DNA of 64,000 nt from Chionoecetes opilio (GCA_016584305.1 JACEEZ010020215.1:141064-205063); one strand, 5' to 3'; numbered from the stretch's first letter, positions 30,856 to 42,712 are shown. Numbers and translations: made by a program. The notes: generated by a model from the sequence alone, not told the origin.

Positions 30856-30937
30856 TAATTTAATGTTGGGTGAGATCTATCAAACAATGAACTAGATAAA
30901 AGATACAATCATATCCCAAGCCTTGAAGGAGACGCAC

Positions 30938-31164
30938 CTCGAGTCATTGGTTTCCACGTTAAGGAAGACAGCGTTCATCATCGAGAAGGTCCAGTGGGCG
31001 GGCAGGAGGGCTTGGAGGGGCGGCAGGGGCAGGCGGGTCACCACTAAGAGCCTGTTGGGCCACACCAGCAGCCTCCCTCTTAAGGAGCTCTCGGCAAAGG
31101 CAGCGAGGAAGGCCGCGTCGTGACTCACCACCACCACCACCGTGCACCAGGATAACTGACGCAC
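30938..31164 (-). CDS. IR exon 4: N-terminal domain
   Basis: Acceptor GGTCCCAG and donor AG|GTGCGT. Encodes VRQLSWCTVVVVVSHDAAFL and GRLLVWPNRLLVVTRLPLPP, the best conserved block of the N-terminal domain in decapod variant IRs. Confidence 0.88.
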
Positions 31165-31239
31165 CTGGGACCATGATATAAAGACAAATATTATCAGTCT
31201 AAATTCCTCTCTTGTTTGAGGGGATTCTGGGCTCAACAT

Positions 31240-33110
31240 AAGAACATAAGAAAATAAGGAAGCTACAAGAGGCCACGAGACTTAGGATTATGGGCTCAGC
31301 TATAAGAACACAAGAAAATAAGGAAGCTACAAGAGGCCACGAGACCTTACACGTGGTAGTTCCTGTTTATGTCTGATTTAGGAAGAACATAAGGAAGCTA
31401 CAAGAGGCCACGGGACCTTACACGTGGTAGTTCCTGTTTATGTCAATGATTTAGGAAGAACATAAGGAAGCTACAAGAGGCCACGAGACCTTACACGTGG
31501 TATTTCCTGTTTGACAATGATGTAGAAAGAAAATAAGGAAGCTACAAGAGGCCACGAGAACTTACACGTGGTAGTTCCTGTTTATGTCAATGATTTAGGA
31601 AGAAAATAAGGAAGCTGCAAGAGGCCACGGGACCTTACACGTGGTAGTTCCTGTTTATGTCAATGATTTAGGAAGAAAATAAGGAAGCTACAAGAGGCCA
31701 CGGGACCTTACACGTGGTAGTTCCTGTTTATGTCAATGATTTAGGAAGAAATAAGGAAGCTACAAGAGGCCACGGGACCTTACACGTGGTAGTTCCTGTT
31801 TATGTCAATGATTTAGGAAGAAAATAAGGAAGCTACAAGAGGCCACGAGACCTTACACGTGGTAGTTCCCGTTTATGTCAATGATTAGGAAGAAAATAAG
31901 GAAGCTACAAGAGGCCACGAGACCTTACACGTGGTAGTTCCTGTTTGACAATGATGTAGAAAGAAAATAAGGAAGCTACAAGAGGCCACGAGAACTTACA
32001 CGTGGTAGTTCCTGTTTGACAATGATGTAGAAAGAAAATAAGGAAGCTACAAGAGGCCACGAGACCTTACACGTGGTATTTCCTGTTTGACAATGATGTA
32101 GAAAGAAAATAAGGAAGCTACAAGAGGCCACGAGAACTTACACGTGGTAGTTCCTGTTTATGTCAATGATTTGGGAAGAAAATAAGGAAGCTACAAGAGG
32201 CCACGAGACCTTACACGTGGTAGTTCCTGTTTATGTCAATGATTTAGGAAGAAAATAAGGAAGCTACAAGAGGCCACGGGACCTTACACGTGGTAGTTCC
32301 TGTTTATGTCAATGATTTAGGAAGAAAATAAGGAAGCTACAAGAGGCCACGAGACCTTACACGTGGTATTTCCTGTTTGACAATGATGTAGAAAGAAAAT
32401 AAGGAAGCTACAAAAGGCCACGAGAACTTACACGTGGTAGTTCCTGTTTATGTCAATGATTTAGGAAGAAAATAAGGAAGCTACAAGAGGCCACGGGACC
32501 TTACACGTGGTAGTTCCTGTTTATGTCAATGATTTGGGAAGAAAATAAGGAAGCTACAAGAGGCCACGAGACCTTACACGTGGTAGTTCCTGTATGTCAA
32601 TGATTTAGGAAGAAAATAAGGAAGCTACAAGAGGCCACGAGACCTTACACGTGGTAGTTCCTGTTTGTCAATGATTTAGGAAGAAAATAAGGAAGCTACA
32701 AGAGGCCACGAGACCTTACACGTGGTAATTCCTGTTTGTCAATGATTTAGGAAGAACATAAGGAAGCTACAAGAGGCCACGAGACCTTACACGTGGTAGT
32801 TCCTGTTTATGTCAATGATTTAGGAAGAAAATAAGGAAGCTACAAGAGGCCACGGGACCTTACACGTGGTAGTTCCTGTTAATGTCAATGATTTAGGAAG
32901 AAAATAAGGAAGCTACAAGAGGCCACTAGACCTTACACGTGGTAGTTCCTGTTTATGTCAATGATTTAGGAAGAACATAAGGAAGCTACAAGAGGCCACG
33001 AGACCTTACACGTGGTATTTCCTGTTTGACAATGATGTAGAAAGAAAATAAGGAAGCTACAAGAGGCCACGAGACCTTACACGTGGTATTTCCTGTTGAT
33101 GTCAATGATT
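31240..33110 (-). repeat. Satellite of about 26 units made from the LINE (L1st) 3' tail
   Basis: A tandem array, unit about 70 bp: GAAAATAAGGAAGCTACAAG, AGGCCACGAGACCTTACACG, TGGTAGTTCCTGTT and a spacer. Each unit is the reverse complement of the terminal 55 bases of the LINE family, plus a spacer of two types (TATGTCAATGATTTAGGAAG or TGACAATGATGTAGAAAG) that are interspersed. It lies between IR exons 3 and 4. Confidence 0.95.
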
Positions 33111-33638
33111 AAGAGTTTGGGTGTATTCTTCCATCCTTTCCTTCACCTCCTGTTGCTGACTTGACCAGTTTTGTGGGGTCGATTTTTCCTCTACCAATTC
33201 TTAGTTCCTATTAGTACACTCAATGTCTTTCTCACACACACTCACAGTCTCAAATATTCTACGGGATTGCATAGAATAGTTCAACATTTCATCAAATCTG
33301 TCTTCAAGGGGGACAGTTATCCAAGATGGTTTCTCACTCCTTCTCAAACGAATATTCTTCTTCTGCGCCAGGCCAGTAGTTGCTGGATGTCAAAGGATGT
33401 CATAGGATCGCGCCATGAGGAATCTACCAAATAAATCCGATCATCAGGACAGACTCATCAGGCTGATCCCTCATAGCACGAACACTCACGCGGGTTTGAT
33501 CTCCTGTTCTTCTGGCGTGCTTGCCGCTTGGGTAACCGAAAGAATATACTATGAGCTTCAAAACGTGCTTGGGTGAACCGTGGGAACATGATGAGCTTCA
33601 AAGAAATAGTTTTATTCCATTTATTCATCTGTTTATTT

Positions 33639-33876
33639 ACCGTCAATAACATTTTAGTCGCCACTGCACTAATGACGCCAGGCGCCATATATTATGAATT
33701 TTAGCATCCCTATATATACAGATGTGTAGGTATATGCCACTAAAGAGACATGCACAGTAGTTTATATTCTGTATGTGTCTAAATTTGGACATGTATATAG
33801 GTCTGTAGTGATGCTAAAATTCGTAAAATTCGCCTGGCGACATTAGTACAGTGGCGACTATAGTGTTATTGACGAT
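33639..33876. mobile_element. Inverted-repeat MITE (family F)
   Basis: Second full copy, ending 26 bases from the IR exon 3 donor. Confidence 0.9.
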
Positions 33877-33903
33877 AGTTATTCCATTGAAAAGTTCACG
33901 TAC

Positions 33904-34020
33904 CCGGCGAGCAAGGGGCACTAGGTGGGGGAGGCTTTGGGTCACGTTGAGGTGGTCACTGGTTGTCCTGACGCTGAACACCGACGCGCCCCAACGCCAC
34001 GGCAAGGCCTCCAGCACCGC
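33904..34020 (-). CDS. IR exon 3: N-terminal domain
   Basis: Acceptor CTTCCCCAG and donor CGG|GTACGT, exactly 39 codons (AVLEALPWRWGASVFSVRTT to PLARR). A TIR element ends 26 bases beyond the donor, inside the intron. Confidence 0.8.
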
Positions 34021-34032
34021 CTGGGGAAGACA

Positions 34033-34112
34033 TAACAATATAAGAACATAAGAAAATAAGGAAGCTACAGGGGCCTACACCTACATGTGACCAGACCTAC
34101 ACGTGGTAGTTC
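34033..34112 (-). mobile_element. LINE 3' tail (L1st), rearranged
   Basis: The tail is followed by an 80-bp degenerate inverted piece around CCAAGGCCAAG / CCTTGGCCTTGG. Confidence 0.7.
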
Positions 34113-34418
34113 CCAAGGCCAAGAAAAAAAGAAAAAAAAAGAGTATTCCCTTGGCCTTGGAAGTTCCTGTAATACATTTTTTGTGTCATTCAATTAACTC
34201 GCTATCGACACCGGCCGAAATATTTACAGTGTCATGTGTAGCTACCTTATAGGGTTGACACTGAGCTACTAAGGAGTCCACCCGTTACACTAGTCACTAC
34301 ATTACTCTGCAAAGGTATGACAGTAATCAGTCCTTGAAGCGGAGACAACCAGCAACGATCAAGTTAGGATTAACAACCAACCCAACAGCTACTACGGAGT
34401 GCACTTTTTATACACAGT

Positions 34419-34720
34419 AAGGTAAAGGTAAAGATGGGAGCATACGCTAAGCTGCGCGTGGCATGCGGTGCTCAACTCCGTGGCATTAGCCCTTAGAGCC
34501 TGTGGTGGGTGAGAACCCGTTACTCCGGGACACAGGGCTAGTGTGACTCCCGGGTTACCACAGTTACCTTCCCCAGGTTACCCCAGGTACCCATTTATCA
34601 ACCCCGAAAGGAAGTAAGAACAGCTGGGTAGGCTGGTCACCGACTTGCCCTGGCCTAGGATCGAACCAGGGCCCGCAGATTCGTAGCCAGGCACGCTAGC
34701 CACTGCACCACGGAGGCGAC
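34419..34720 (-). mobile_element. tRNA-derived SINE (second family)
   Basis: On the minus strand it begins GTCGCCTCCGTGGTGCAGTG with A-box sequence, then a B box GGTTCGATCC, then a body ending CTTTACCTTTACC. Flanked by the 9-bp repeat ATACACAGT at 34410-34418 and 34721-34729. Confidence 0.88.
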
Positions 34721-34755
34721 ATACACAGTGGAACGAGTGAAATGCCTCTAGCCAC

Positions 34756-34889
34756 CTGGAGCGTTGTGAGGGATGCCGTGGTGTGGTCTGCGAGGAGGAC
34801 GAGGGTGCAGGAGCCATCAGCCATGGCCCTCAGTACTGCGGCGGCCACTCTGCCCCCCGATGTCTCCTCCTGGCCCCGCACACCCACAC
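34756..34889 (-). CDS. IR exon 2: N-terminal domain
   Basis: Acceptor TGGCGCAG and donor CAG|GTGGCT. Encodes GVGVRGQEETSGGRVAAAVL and CTLVLLADHTTASLTTLQ, the start of the extracellular N-terminal region seen in decapod IRs. Confidence 0.8.
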
Positions 34890-34909
34890 CTGCGCCAAAC
34901 ACATCAGAA

Positions 34910-35150
34910 AATAAGAACATAAGAAAATAAGGAAGCTACAAAAGGCCGCGAGACCTACACGAGGTAGTTCCTGTTACTTAACACTACCTACATCCACCTT
35001 TCATCCCCATCCATGAAATTGTCTAACCTCCTTTTAAAACTCCCTATTGACTCCGCACTATATAACTACCCCACGACTGAGTCCATTCCAATCATTGACC
35101 ACCCTATTTGTGATCCAGTTTTTCCCTATTTCCTTCTTAAATCATTAGTT
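34910..35150 (-). mobile_element. LINE 3' end (L1st)
   Basis: Reverse-oriented copy that begins about 20 bases beyond the acceptor of IR exon 2. Confidence 0.88.
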
Positions 35151-35378
35151 TTTTACACTCTCGGGGTAACACAAGCTCAATGAACGACTGAGTGACACAT
35201 TAATAAGCATTTGATTAAAGTGAGGCGCATCAAAATATCCAGCCAGTCTCTCCCCGCCCTCCAGTGCCTCCACGAAAGTGTTACCTTTCTCTTCACAGTG
35301 CAGGCGTATGAGATAACAAACAACCACGTGGTAGCATCTCTCTTGGTTAGGGTAGAAAGGCACAGTGTGTTCCGGACA

Positions 35379-35675
35379 CCAAAGCCGCTTCTAGCCTTTT
35401 GGGGGCCCTATGCGAAATGCTGTTTGGGGGCCTATTTTGTAAAACTATGGTGTTGGGGGACCCTATTTTTGTAAATCTATGGTGGGGGGATTCCAAACCT
35501 TCTAAGGTGGTCTGGGGGCACGCCTTAAATATTTTAATGCATATATCTGGTGCAATTTAAGAGGAAAAGAGGCTAGTTTATATATAAAAATAATAATGGC
35601 AGCTTGGGGGCCCCTTGGTGGCTTTGGGGGCCCTGTGCAACCACGTAGCTCGCATATAATAAGAAACGGCCCTGC
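35379..35675 (+). mobile_element. hAT-like MITE
   Basis: GCCGCTTCTAGCCTTTTGGG to AATAAGAAACGGCCCTG; same family as 8963-9227. Confidence 0.8.
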
Positions 35676-35875
35676 ATGAACCACCTCTTCATAAAATGAC
35701 CGAAACACTTGATGATTCAGAGCACAGCCATGAATCATGTTCTCAACCTTCACACAAAGCTGGAAAATGTGAACTGAAGGTAGGTTTTTTTCTTTTCGTC
35801 TTTATTGGATGATGTAATTTCTGATCACGTTTACGTCTACGAGCCCATTGGAGGAATTACGAATGCAGTAGTATA

Positions 35876-36081
35876 CTATAGTCTATTTTTCTTAACGAGG
35901 CGAAAATTCCATTCTATCTTAAGGTCTAATGCTTAAAATGATGCCTATGTTTACCTGATAATATGGTTAACTATGATAAAAATACAGCTGAAATTTCGTA
36001 GTATTCCCTTCTCCTGGCATCAAATATCAGTCAGTAAGCAGCAAGGGGTCAGTACTTTTCACCTTGTTAAAAAAAACTATA
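35876..36081. mobile_element. MITE (family E)
   Basis: Third copy, between IR exons 1 and 2. Confidence 0.85.
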
Positions 36082-36127
36082 TATACTAATATCTTGAGTC
36101 TAGTCTGATGCCTCGTCCAGGACTTAC

Positions 36128-36202
36128 CTGAGCGCACCTTGGGCAGGGAGGCGGCAGCGGCTATCAGGAGGCACACAATGCCTCTCTCATGGCTTGGGCG
36201 TG
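36128..36202 (-). CDS. IR exon 1: signal-peptide exon, start out of frame
   Basis: Donor TCAG|GTAAGT joins in phase to 34889. The downstream frame reads GIVCLLIAAAASLPKVRS, a signal-peptide core. The ATG at 36190 is followed by AGAGAGGC and is in another frame (stop after eight codons). With one GA fewer it would open the leader as MRGIV. An ATG further upstream in the same frame as the leader (36242) exists only if the acceptor at 36203 is not used. Confidence 0.65.
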
Positions 36203-36316
36203 CTGAACAGAGCAAAGAAAATAATCTCATACACATACACATTAAATGAACGTAATAAAAAAATTGATATGCGTATACTAGTAGTTATCTATAGTACGCT
36301 CTTATTACCTTTCATT

Positions 36317-36590
36317 AAGAACATAAGAACATAAGAAAATAAGGAAGCTACAGAGGCCGCGAGACCTACCGTGGTAGTTCCTGTTACTTACACTACCTAC
36401 ATCCACCTTTCACCCCCATCCATGAAATTATCCAAACTCCTTTTAAAGCTCCCTATTGACTCCGCACTGACCACCTGTCTACTGAGTCCACTCCAATCAA
36501 TTTACCACCCTATTTGTGAACCAGTTTTTCCCTATTTCCTTTTTAAATCTACGCTTTTCCAGTTTGAATCCGTTACTTCTTGTTACTTCT
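36317..36590 (-). mobile_element. LINE 3' end (L1st)
   Basis: Reverse-oriented copy in the first IR intron. Confidence 0.88.
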
Positions 36591-36640
36591 TCAAGCTAAC
36601 CTGGCGTGGCAGAGACCAAGATTATTTTGATACTCACCTG

Positions 36641-36775
36641 TGTGTGTTTACAGGAACTACCACGTGTAGGTGTCGCGGCCTCTTGTAGCTTCCTTATTTT
36701 CTTATGTTCTTATGTGTGTCTCAGGAGGTTTGGCGTGCAGGGGAGTCTCAGTAACGTGCGCTGTTGAGGCCTTTC
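36641..36775 (-). other. Putative 5' UTR exon of the IR gene with LINE insertion
   Basis: Minus strand GC-rich leader ending CACACAG|GTGAGT. It contains no ATG. A ~65-bp LINE 3' tail (36653-36716) sits inside it between two GTGTGT copies. Inferred only from donor quality and the promoter motifs. Confidence 0.35.
36653..36716 (+). mobile_element. LINE 3' tail (L1st) inside putative IR leader exon
   Basis: Terminal 64 bases, inserted between GTGTGTGTTT and GTGTGTCTC. Confidence 0.8.
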
Positions 36776-36800
36776 TGCGGCAGGCCTTTTCTCGCTTCGG

Positions 36801-36845
36801 TTTATATTTGGAGGCGTGAGTGACCATCTACTCTCTGATTGGTCA
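36801..36845 (-). promoter_or_regulatory. Putative core promoter of the IR gene (TATA and CCAAT)
   Basis: On the minus strand TATAAA lies at 36806-36801, and a GACCAATC CCAAT box sits about 35 bases upstream at 36845-36838. A start near 36775 would give a short leader ending at donor ACAG|GTGAGT (36640). The position directly upstream of the leader-peptide exon supports this; no direct evidence of transcription. Confidence 0.45.
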
Positions 36846-36948
36846 AGACCACAATGGAAGCTGCTCTCTCATTGGTGCTTCATTTATTAACAAAGCTTGG
36901 TTCTCACTTCAAACATGACCTTAGCTAAGTCCTGGCCCTTCCATGTTA

Positions 36949-37160
36949 TTAACCCCTTCACGCCCAGATCTTTCCTTTGTTATATAAAATAGTCTGTTGT
37001 TAGCCATAAAATAACGAAAAGTAACTGACTATACCAAATTAGTTAGTCGACAAGGATACTAAACAGGTCATATCTATAAAATATTGCTTATATTCGCTAA
37101 AAATCGTTTAATGGCACCCAAATTACAATGGAAATTACGTTCTGGGTTTCAAGGTGTTAA
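36949..37160 (+). mobile_element. MITE A
   Basis: Complete with TTAA on both sides, about 100 bases upstream of the IR promoter motifs. Confidence 0.9.
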
Positions 37161-37315
37161 CTACTATTCAATTGAGTCGAAATATCTTCCCAAAGTCAGT
37201 TTTCACCACCGGCTCTTCAATAGTCGGGGATTAGATTCCTTTGTGTGCATGACAGAACCAGAAAATGTCCCAGAAAGAGATGCAAAGAAAGGTTTCAGTT
37301 TTGTGTCGCAGCATT

Positions 37316-37705
37316 ACATAAGAACATAAGAAAATAAGGAAACTACAAGAGGCCGTGAGACCTACATACACGTGGTAGTTTTTTGTTATTTAAGCCCTTG
37401 AGGCCCAGAACGTAATTTCCATAGTAATTTGGCTACCATTAGACGATGTTTAGTGCATATACACAATATTTTGGAGATATGACCCGTTTAGTATCCTTGT
37501 GCACTAGTTAATTTGGTATATTCTGTTACTTTTCGTAATTTTATAACTAACAACAGACAAATTATATATAGCAAAGGAAAGATCTGGGCGTGAAGGGGTT
37601 AATACTACCTACTTCCACCTTTCATCCCCATCCATGAAATTATCCAGCCGCCTTTTAAAACTCCCTATTGACTCCCCACTAACTACCCCACGCCTGAGTC
37701 CATAC
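37316..37705 (-). mobile_element. LINE 3' end (L1st) split by a TTAA MITE
   Basis: The copy is interrupted at the ACTTAACACTACC position of the family by the MITE at 37390-37602; TTAA is present on both sides of the insert. Confidence 0.88.
37390..37602 (-). mobile_element. MITE A inserted in a LINE
   Basis: Complete with TTAA on both sides; the LINE sequence resumes in register after it, so the TTAA is a true target duplication. Confidence 0.92.
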
Positions 37706-38153
37706 ATTTGACTAGGAAGGATGACATAAAGGATTAGACCAAGTACACACACGCACCGTCCACAAACAGATCTCCTCACGTGTACTGCCCATACATGTTA
37801 GGTGCGAATGGCTGCAAGGATGTTGGAAATCTCTGCCATGAAAACTGAGGCGTAGGAAAGGAGAATGCAGCACAAGATTAAAACCTTTGAGGGTGGCCCC
37901 AGATCCACCTTCAAACATGCATCCAGCCCTCGGCAAAACCCGCAGTGCATCTCTCATGCTGGGATGTGGTCTGACAAGAATCGTTTAATGGTGGTATTAC
38001 ACGGAAAATGTTGCCTTAACCCCTTGAGACCCAGAACGAAATTTTCATTGTAATTTGGGTACCATTAGACGATTTTTAGTTAAAATAAGCAATATTTTAT
38101 AGATATGACCTGTTTAGTATATCCTTGTCCACTAGCTTATTTGGTACTATATA

Positions 38154-39212
<1,059 letters not shown>

Positions 39213-39517
39213 TATATTCAGTTACTTTTTGTAATTTTATGGCTAACAACAGACAATTTTTTATAGCATAGGAAAGATCTGGGGGTGAAGGGGTTAAGAG
39301 AGAATTTCCGTGAGAGCACAGCGTTTTTGTCACCGCGAGCAACACGAACAGAATCCAGCCACCGCATAGGCCTGAACCGGATTCCGATTGCAAGCCGAAT
39401 TAAATGTGCCCACGCTAGGCCTCGACCTGTTCTGTGTTTATTAATTTCAACTTGTCTTACGTACCTATCATAGTTTTTGAGTTATTCAAGGAAAACGTGA
39501 TTTTTCAAAAATAATAC

Positions 39518-39729
39518 TTAACCCCTTCACACCCAGATTTTTCCTTTGCTATATAAAATTTTCTGTTGTAAGCCATAAAATTACGAAAAATAACTGAATA
39601 TACTAAATTAGCTGGTCGACAAGGATACTAAACAGGTCATATCTATAAATCACTGCTTATATTCACTAAAAATCGTCTTATGGTACCCAAATTACAATGG
39701 AAATTACGTTCCGGGCCTCAAGGGGTTAA
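39518..39729 (+). mobile_element. MITE A
   Basis: Complete with TTAA on both sides. Confidence 0.9.
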
Positions 39730-40088
39730 TACCTTATTTAATCACCCTATTAAGAGTATATATACTAATTGGGGTATATATGATATACCCTTAATAAGGG
39801 AATATAGAATATACCCCTAATAATCTCCTAAGAGACACTTCAATAAATTATGTGAAAATACCAGGATCTCTCATGTTGTATTAAAAAAACCCCTTCAAGC
39901 AGTAGCCTTTGCTCTCGCCCAGAGCGTGGCACAGGGGCACCACCGGGGGGACCTTCCAAGGCCTTATTGTAGCAATCGGGGAATACATTAGGGGTATATA
40001 TGTATAATATAGGGGTATATTGCATAATCCTCTATTAGTGGTATATTATATATACTCCTAAATAGGGATGATTAAATAGGGTATTAAG
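39726..40088. mobile_element. AT-rich inverted-repeat MITE
   Basis: AATACCTTATTTAATCACCC at the left and the complement of GATGATTAAATAGGGTATTA at the right, with GGGGTATATAT units in both arms. It abuts the MITE A at 39518-39729. Confidence 0.75.
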
Positions 40089-40494
40089 TATTTTAAGTAT
40101 TGAGTAGGGCTCACCTCCTCGCGGTGAGTTCTGGGTAAATATTTCCTCAATGAAAAAGATCAAATATATAAATTAAGGGCTGTGAATGATTATATATAAG
40201 TTTAAACATGAAACATTTGTTGATATAACCTCACGGCAAGCAGTCATATTTGAGGTGTTTTGTTTTGGGCCAAGTTCCTATAAACATGCAATATTAATTT
40301 TGATTAGGGCAGTGGAAGATAATATAGTTTACTGATATACATTTGCTTTATAGGCTAGTAATTACCCTATTATAACTGCCCCTAAATTATAGATACGCTG
40401 GTAGAATATTAAAAAAATTTTTTTTACTCATGAAAAAATGCCATGTTCTATAATTTTTTCTAACGACTTGTGACAGTACAGAGGAAACCATTAT

Positions 40495-40612
40495 ACAGTA
40501 AACCCTATCTAAATCGAACCCGTATAATTCAAACTTCGGATAATTCGATCTGTTTCAGGCCAGTTCAAAATTTTCAATAACTTTCCGTAATTCGAGCAAG
40601 TTTGAATTATCC
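40495..40612. mobile_element. Single end of a pogo/mariner-like element
   Basis: Begins ACAGTAAACCCTATCTAAAT, resembling the mariner-type ends above; no matching opposite end is seen before the inverted-repeat element at 40620. Confidence 0.45.
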
Positions 40613-40619
40613 TTAGCCT

Positions 40620-41002
40620 CCCAGCTTAACCTGGTCTCGCGGGTGGAGCGTTCCAAGTCCGCGGTGTCGCCACATCACCCACTACCCCCGCCAGGTCACC
40701 ACCCTCCTCACCTCATTCTCTCGGATGACCGGTGGGTGGGGCTGTGTCAAGGTCACTCGGCCGGCAACGTCGCATGAGCTACCATGCCAAGTGTAATGGA
40801 AGGTATACAGACTCGTTGTTTTACCATCAAATCGCAAGCCATTCACAAAACCATGCAGCCGTATTATAAAACTATATGATTAAAAAATAGTTAATCTAAT
40901 AGCAAACAGTATGAGAGAGAGTCCTCATCAGCCTGTCAACGGTGAACGTGACACCACTGCGGAAATCTCACCACTCCACCCGCGGGACCAGGTTAAGCTG
41001 GG
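40620..41002. mobile_element. 383-bp element with 27-bp inverted ends
   Basis: CCCAGCTTAACCTGGTCTCG CGGGTGG at the left and its complement (one mismatch) at the right. GC-rich left interior with CCACCCTCCTCACC. No target duplication was recognised. Confidence 0.8.
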
Positions 41003-41103
41003 CCGACTATAGTGGGAGTCCGACCTCTCCCATGCGGTGCGTGCTGCGGCTGCCTAGCGTGATCTGATATACGATCATTTATAATTATCGTATAAATATG
41101 ATA

Positions 41104-41305
41104 GGCGGAGGAAGAAGGCGGGAGGGGGAGGAGGAAGAAGGGGAGAGGAGAAGGAAAGGGGGGAGGGGAAGGAGGGACGAGGAGGAGGAAGGAAGGGAGT
41201 GGGAGAGGAGAAGTAAGTAGGTGGGACAAGGAAGGGAGGAGATGAGGAGGAGGAGGAGGAAGGAGGAGAAGAAAGGGAGGAGAGGAAATGGGAGGAGGAA
41301 GAACT
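41104..41305. repeat. GGA/GA-rich purine tract
   Basis: Imperfect GGAGGAAG runs; open on both strands by composition only. Confidence 0.85.
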
Positions 41306-41309
41306 ATTT

Positions 41310-42465
41310 TTTAAAGTATCCTTCGCTTTGTATACAATCCTTCAGAGTCCTTCACGGGCCTCTTCGCTCCTTCGTGCATCCTACAAGAGTCATGGGAGGG
41401 CATTAAAAGTCCCACAGGATTGCTATAGTCTTTCTATAGGTTTTTATAAGTACTTTGACAATCGCATGGGTGGCTCAAATAGGGATTAATAATAATACTT
41501 ATACTGAAAATACCAATACTGATCGTTGTATTGAAGTAATGATTAATCAAGCAATGCCTATCACATTTTTATGTCTTGTAGTAAGTTTTGTCTAATTTGT
41601 AGTTTTTAAGGAATGTCTGGAAGTATCATGTCATTGTGAATTGGCTGAAATAGGGACTTCAAATAATTGTAACTGAAAACTGACTTTCATGTTCAGCATG
41701 ATTCGTGTTCAGCATGCCCGAAAACTACAAGGAACAAATTTTCAAGCAAATCTATTTTTCAGAAAATATTGCAAATTTTGCAAGGGATTTTTTTTGAAAA
41801 TCCGTTTTTTTCAATAATTAAAAAACTATAGCAGATAAGTGCACTATCAATAGAGAAGTAGATATGAAGTAGATCAAGGGCCATCATTACGCTTAAAGCA
41901 AAAAATATTGATTGGTAAATAACCGAGAAAATAGCATATTCGTACATTTATACAAAATATCAATTTTCTCGACAACTATGAGGTGTTTTGACAAACCGAT
42001 TACTGCATCATGTAGATTGTAGAACACCTCAAAATGAACCTTTGTTACTTCGATAAGTTTTCTTGCTGTATATCAAAGCTATATAATAACATTGCTTTGA
42101 TAACGACTAATACATAAAGAAAGCCTTCACGCTCGGCATATGCTTAACACGTAGGCTTCTACCATGGTCCAGTCTTTTTCAGCAGTGTTTGCATGCACAG
42201 CAATGAATTGTCTGTAGTTTGGACACAAGTTGCTTATTTCTACTAAAAAGTTTTAGATCAATTGACTTTTAATGATATCTTGAAAGAGTTTTATTTCTTA
42301 CTGTTTACGTATTCATGGCAAGGGTAAAAAATATAATTACCATTATCGTTGACAGAATGTATTAATATTCTCTTTATTCACTGATCCTTGCTGCATGTGT
42401 TAGGCGTATGCGGCTTCAGTGTGAAAACAGAAAAGTATGTATGTTGAACAAATAAGAAGGTTTCA
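41310..42465. other. AT-rich sequence, nothing recognised
   Basis: No gene, known repeat family or tandem structure seen. Confidence 0.3.
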
Positions 42466-42469
42466 GTTG

Positions 42470-42600
42470 TTGCAGGCGTCAGGGAGTGGCCGCGTGTGTT
42501 GCGGGAGGCGAGCATACGTGTGATTAGCGTCTCGCAGTGCGTCTTTGTCTGCTGCACTAATGTTCACTTTCGTCAGTCACTAGAATGTCACGCTAGGTAA
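42470..42600 (+). other. GC-rich block ending in a good splice donor; possible untranslated first exon
   Basis: CAGGCGTCAGGGAGTGGCCG to GAATGTCACGCTAG|GTAAGAG. No ATG frame. CpG content is higher than in the surroundings. Weak inference only. Confidence 0.25.
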
Positions 42601-42712
42601 GAGAAACAGTGCTACTAATTAAGACAACAGGTGAGGCGAGACGAGTAAGAGGGAGGGTGAAGGGACGAGGGTGTTAGGATTGAGATGCCAGATAGAAGCG
42701 CAAGAAGGGAGT

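Larger units (their letters stand above)
24319..36806 (-). pseudogene. Variant ionotropic receptor (iGluR-like chemoreceptor), damaged
   Basis: Minus-strand gene joined from 36128-36202, 34756-34889, 33904-34020, 30938-31164, 30134-30265, 29561-29735, 28968-29203, 27947-28215, 27242-27379, 26128-26314 and 24319-24585; phases agree at every junction. Visible: hydrophobic leader, N-terminal domain, ligand-binding S1 (GARINVTALPFPPFWE, YDFSFVYEYGSLDFSMA), M1, an M3-like pore helix (YRGNLTASLTLP), and S2 (RESIMPGQAAWPLPHDAPY, GGLYEKW). This architecture and wording match the ionotropic receptors expanded in decapods, which are odorant- or taste-gated cation channels in chemosensory dendrites. Damage: the ATG and leader are out of frame, exon 7 has a one-base deletion, and no normal TM4 follows S2. 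Either a young pseudogene or sequence errors; receptor specificity cannot be told. Confidence 0.85.

Noticed and set aside
28700..33110. CRISPR-like array of repeats and spacers
   Set aside because: Repeats are contiguous tandem units without unique spacers, in a eukaryotic intron.
34640..34720. A tRNA gene on the minus strand
   Set aside because: Same reason: SINE head with 9-bp target duplication and a long body.
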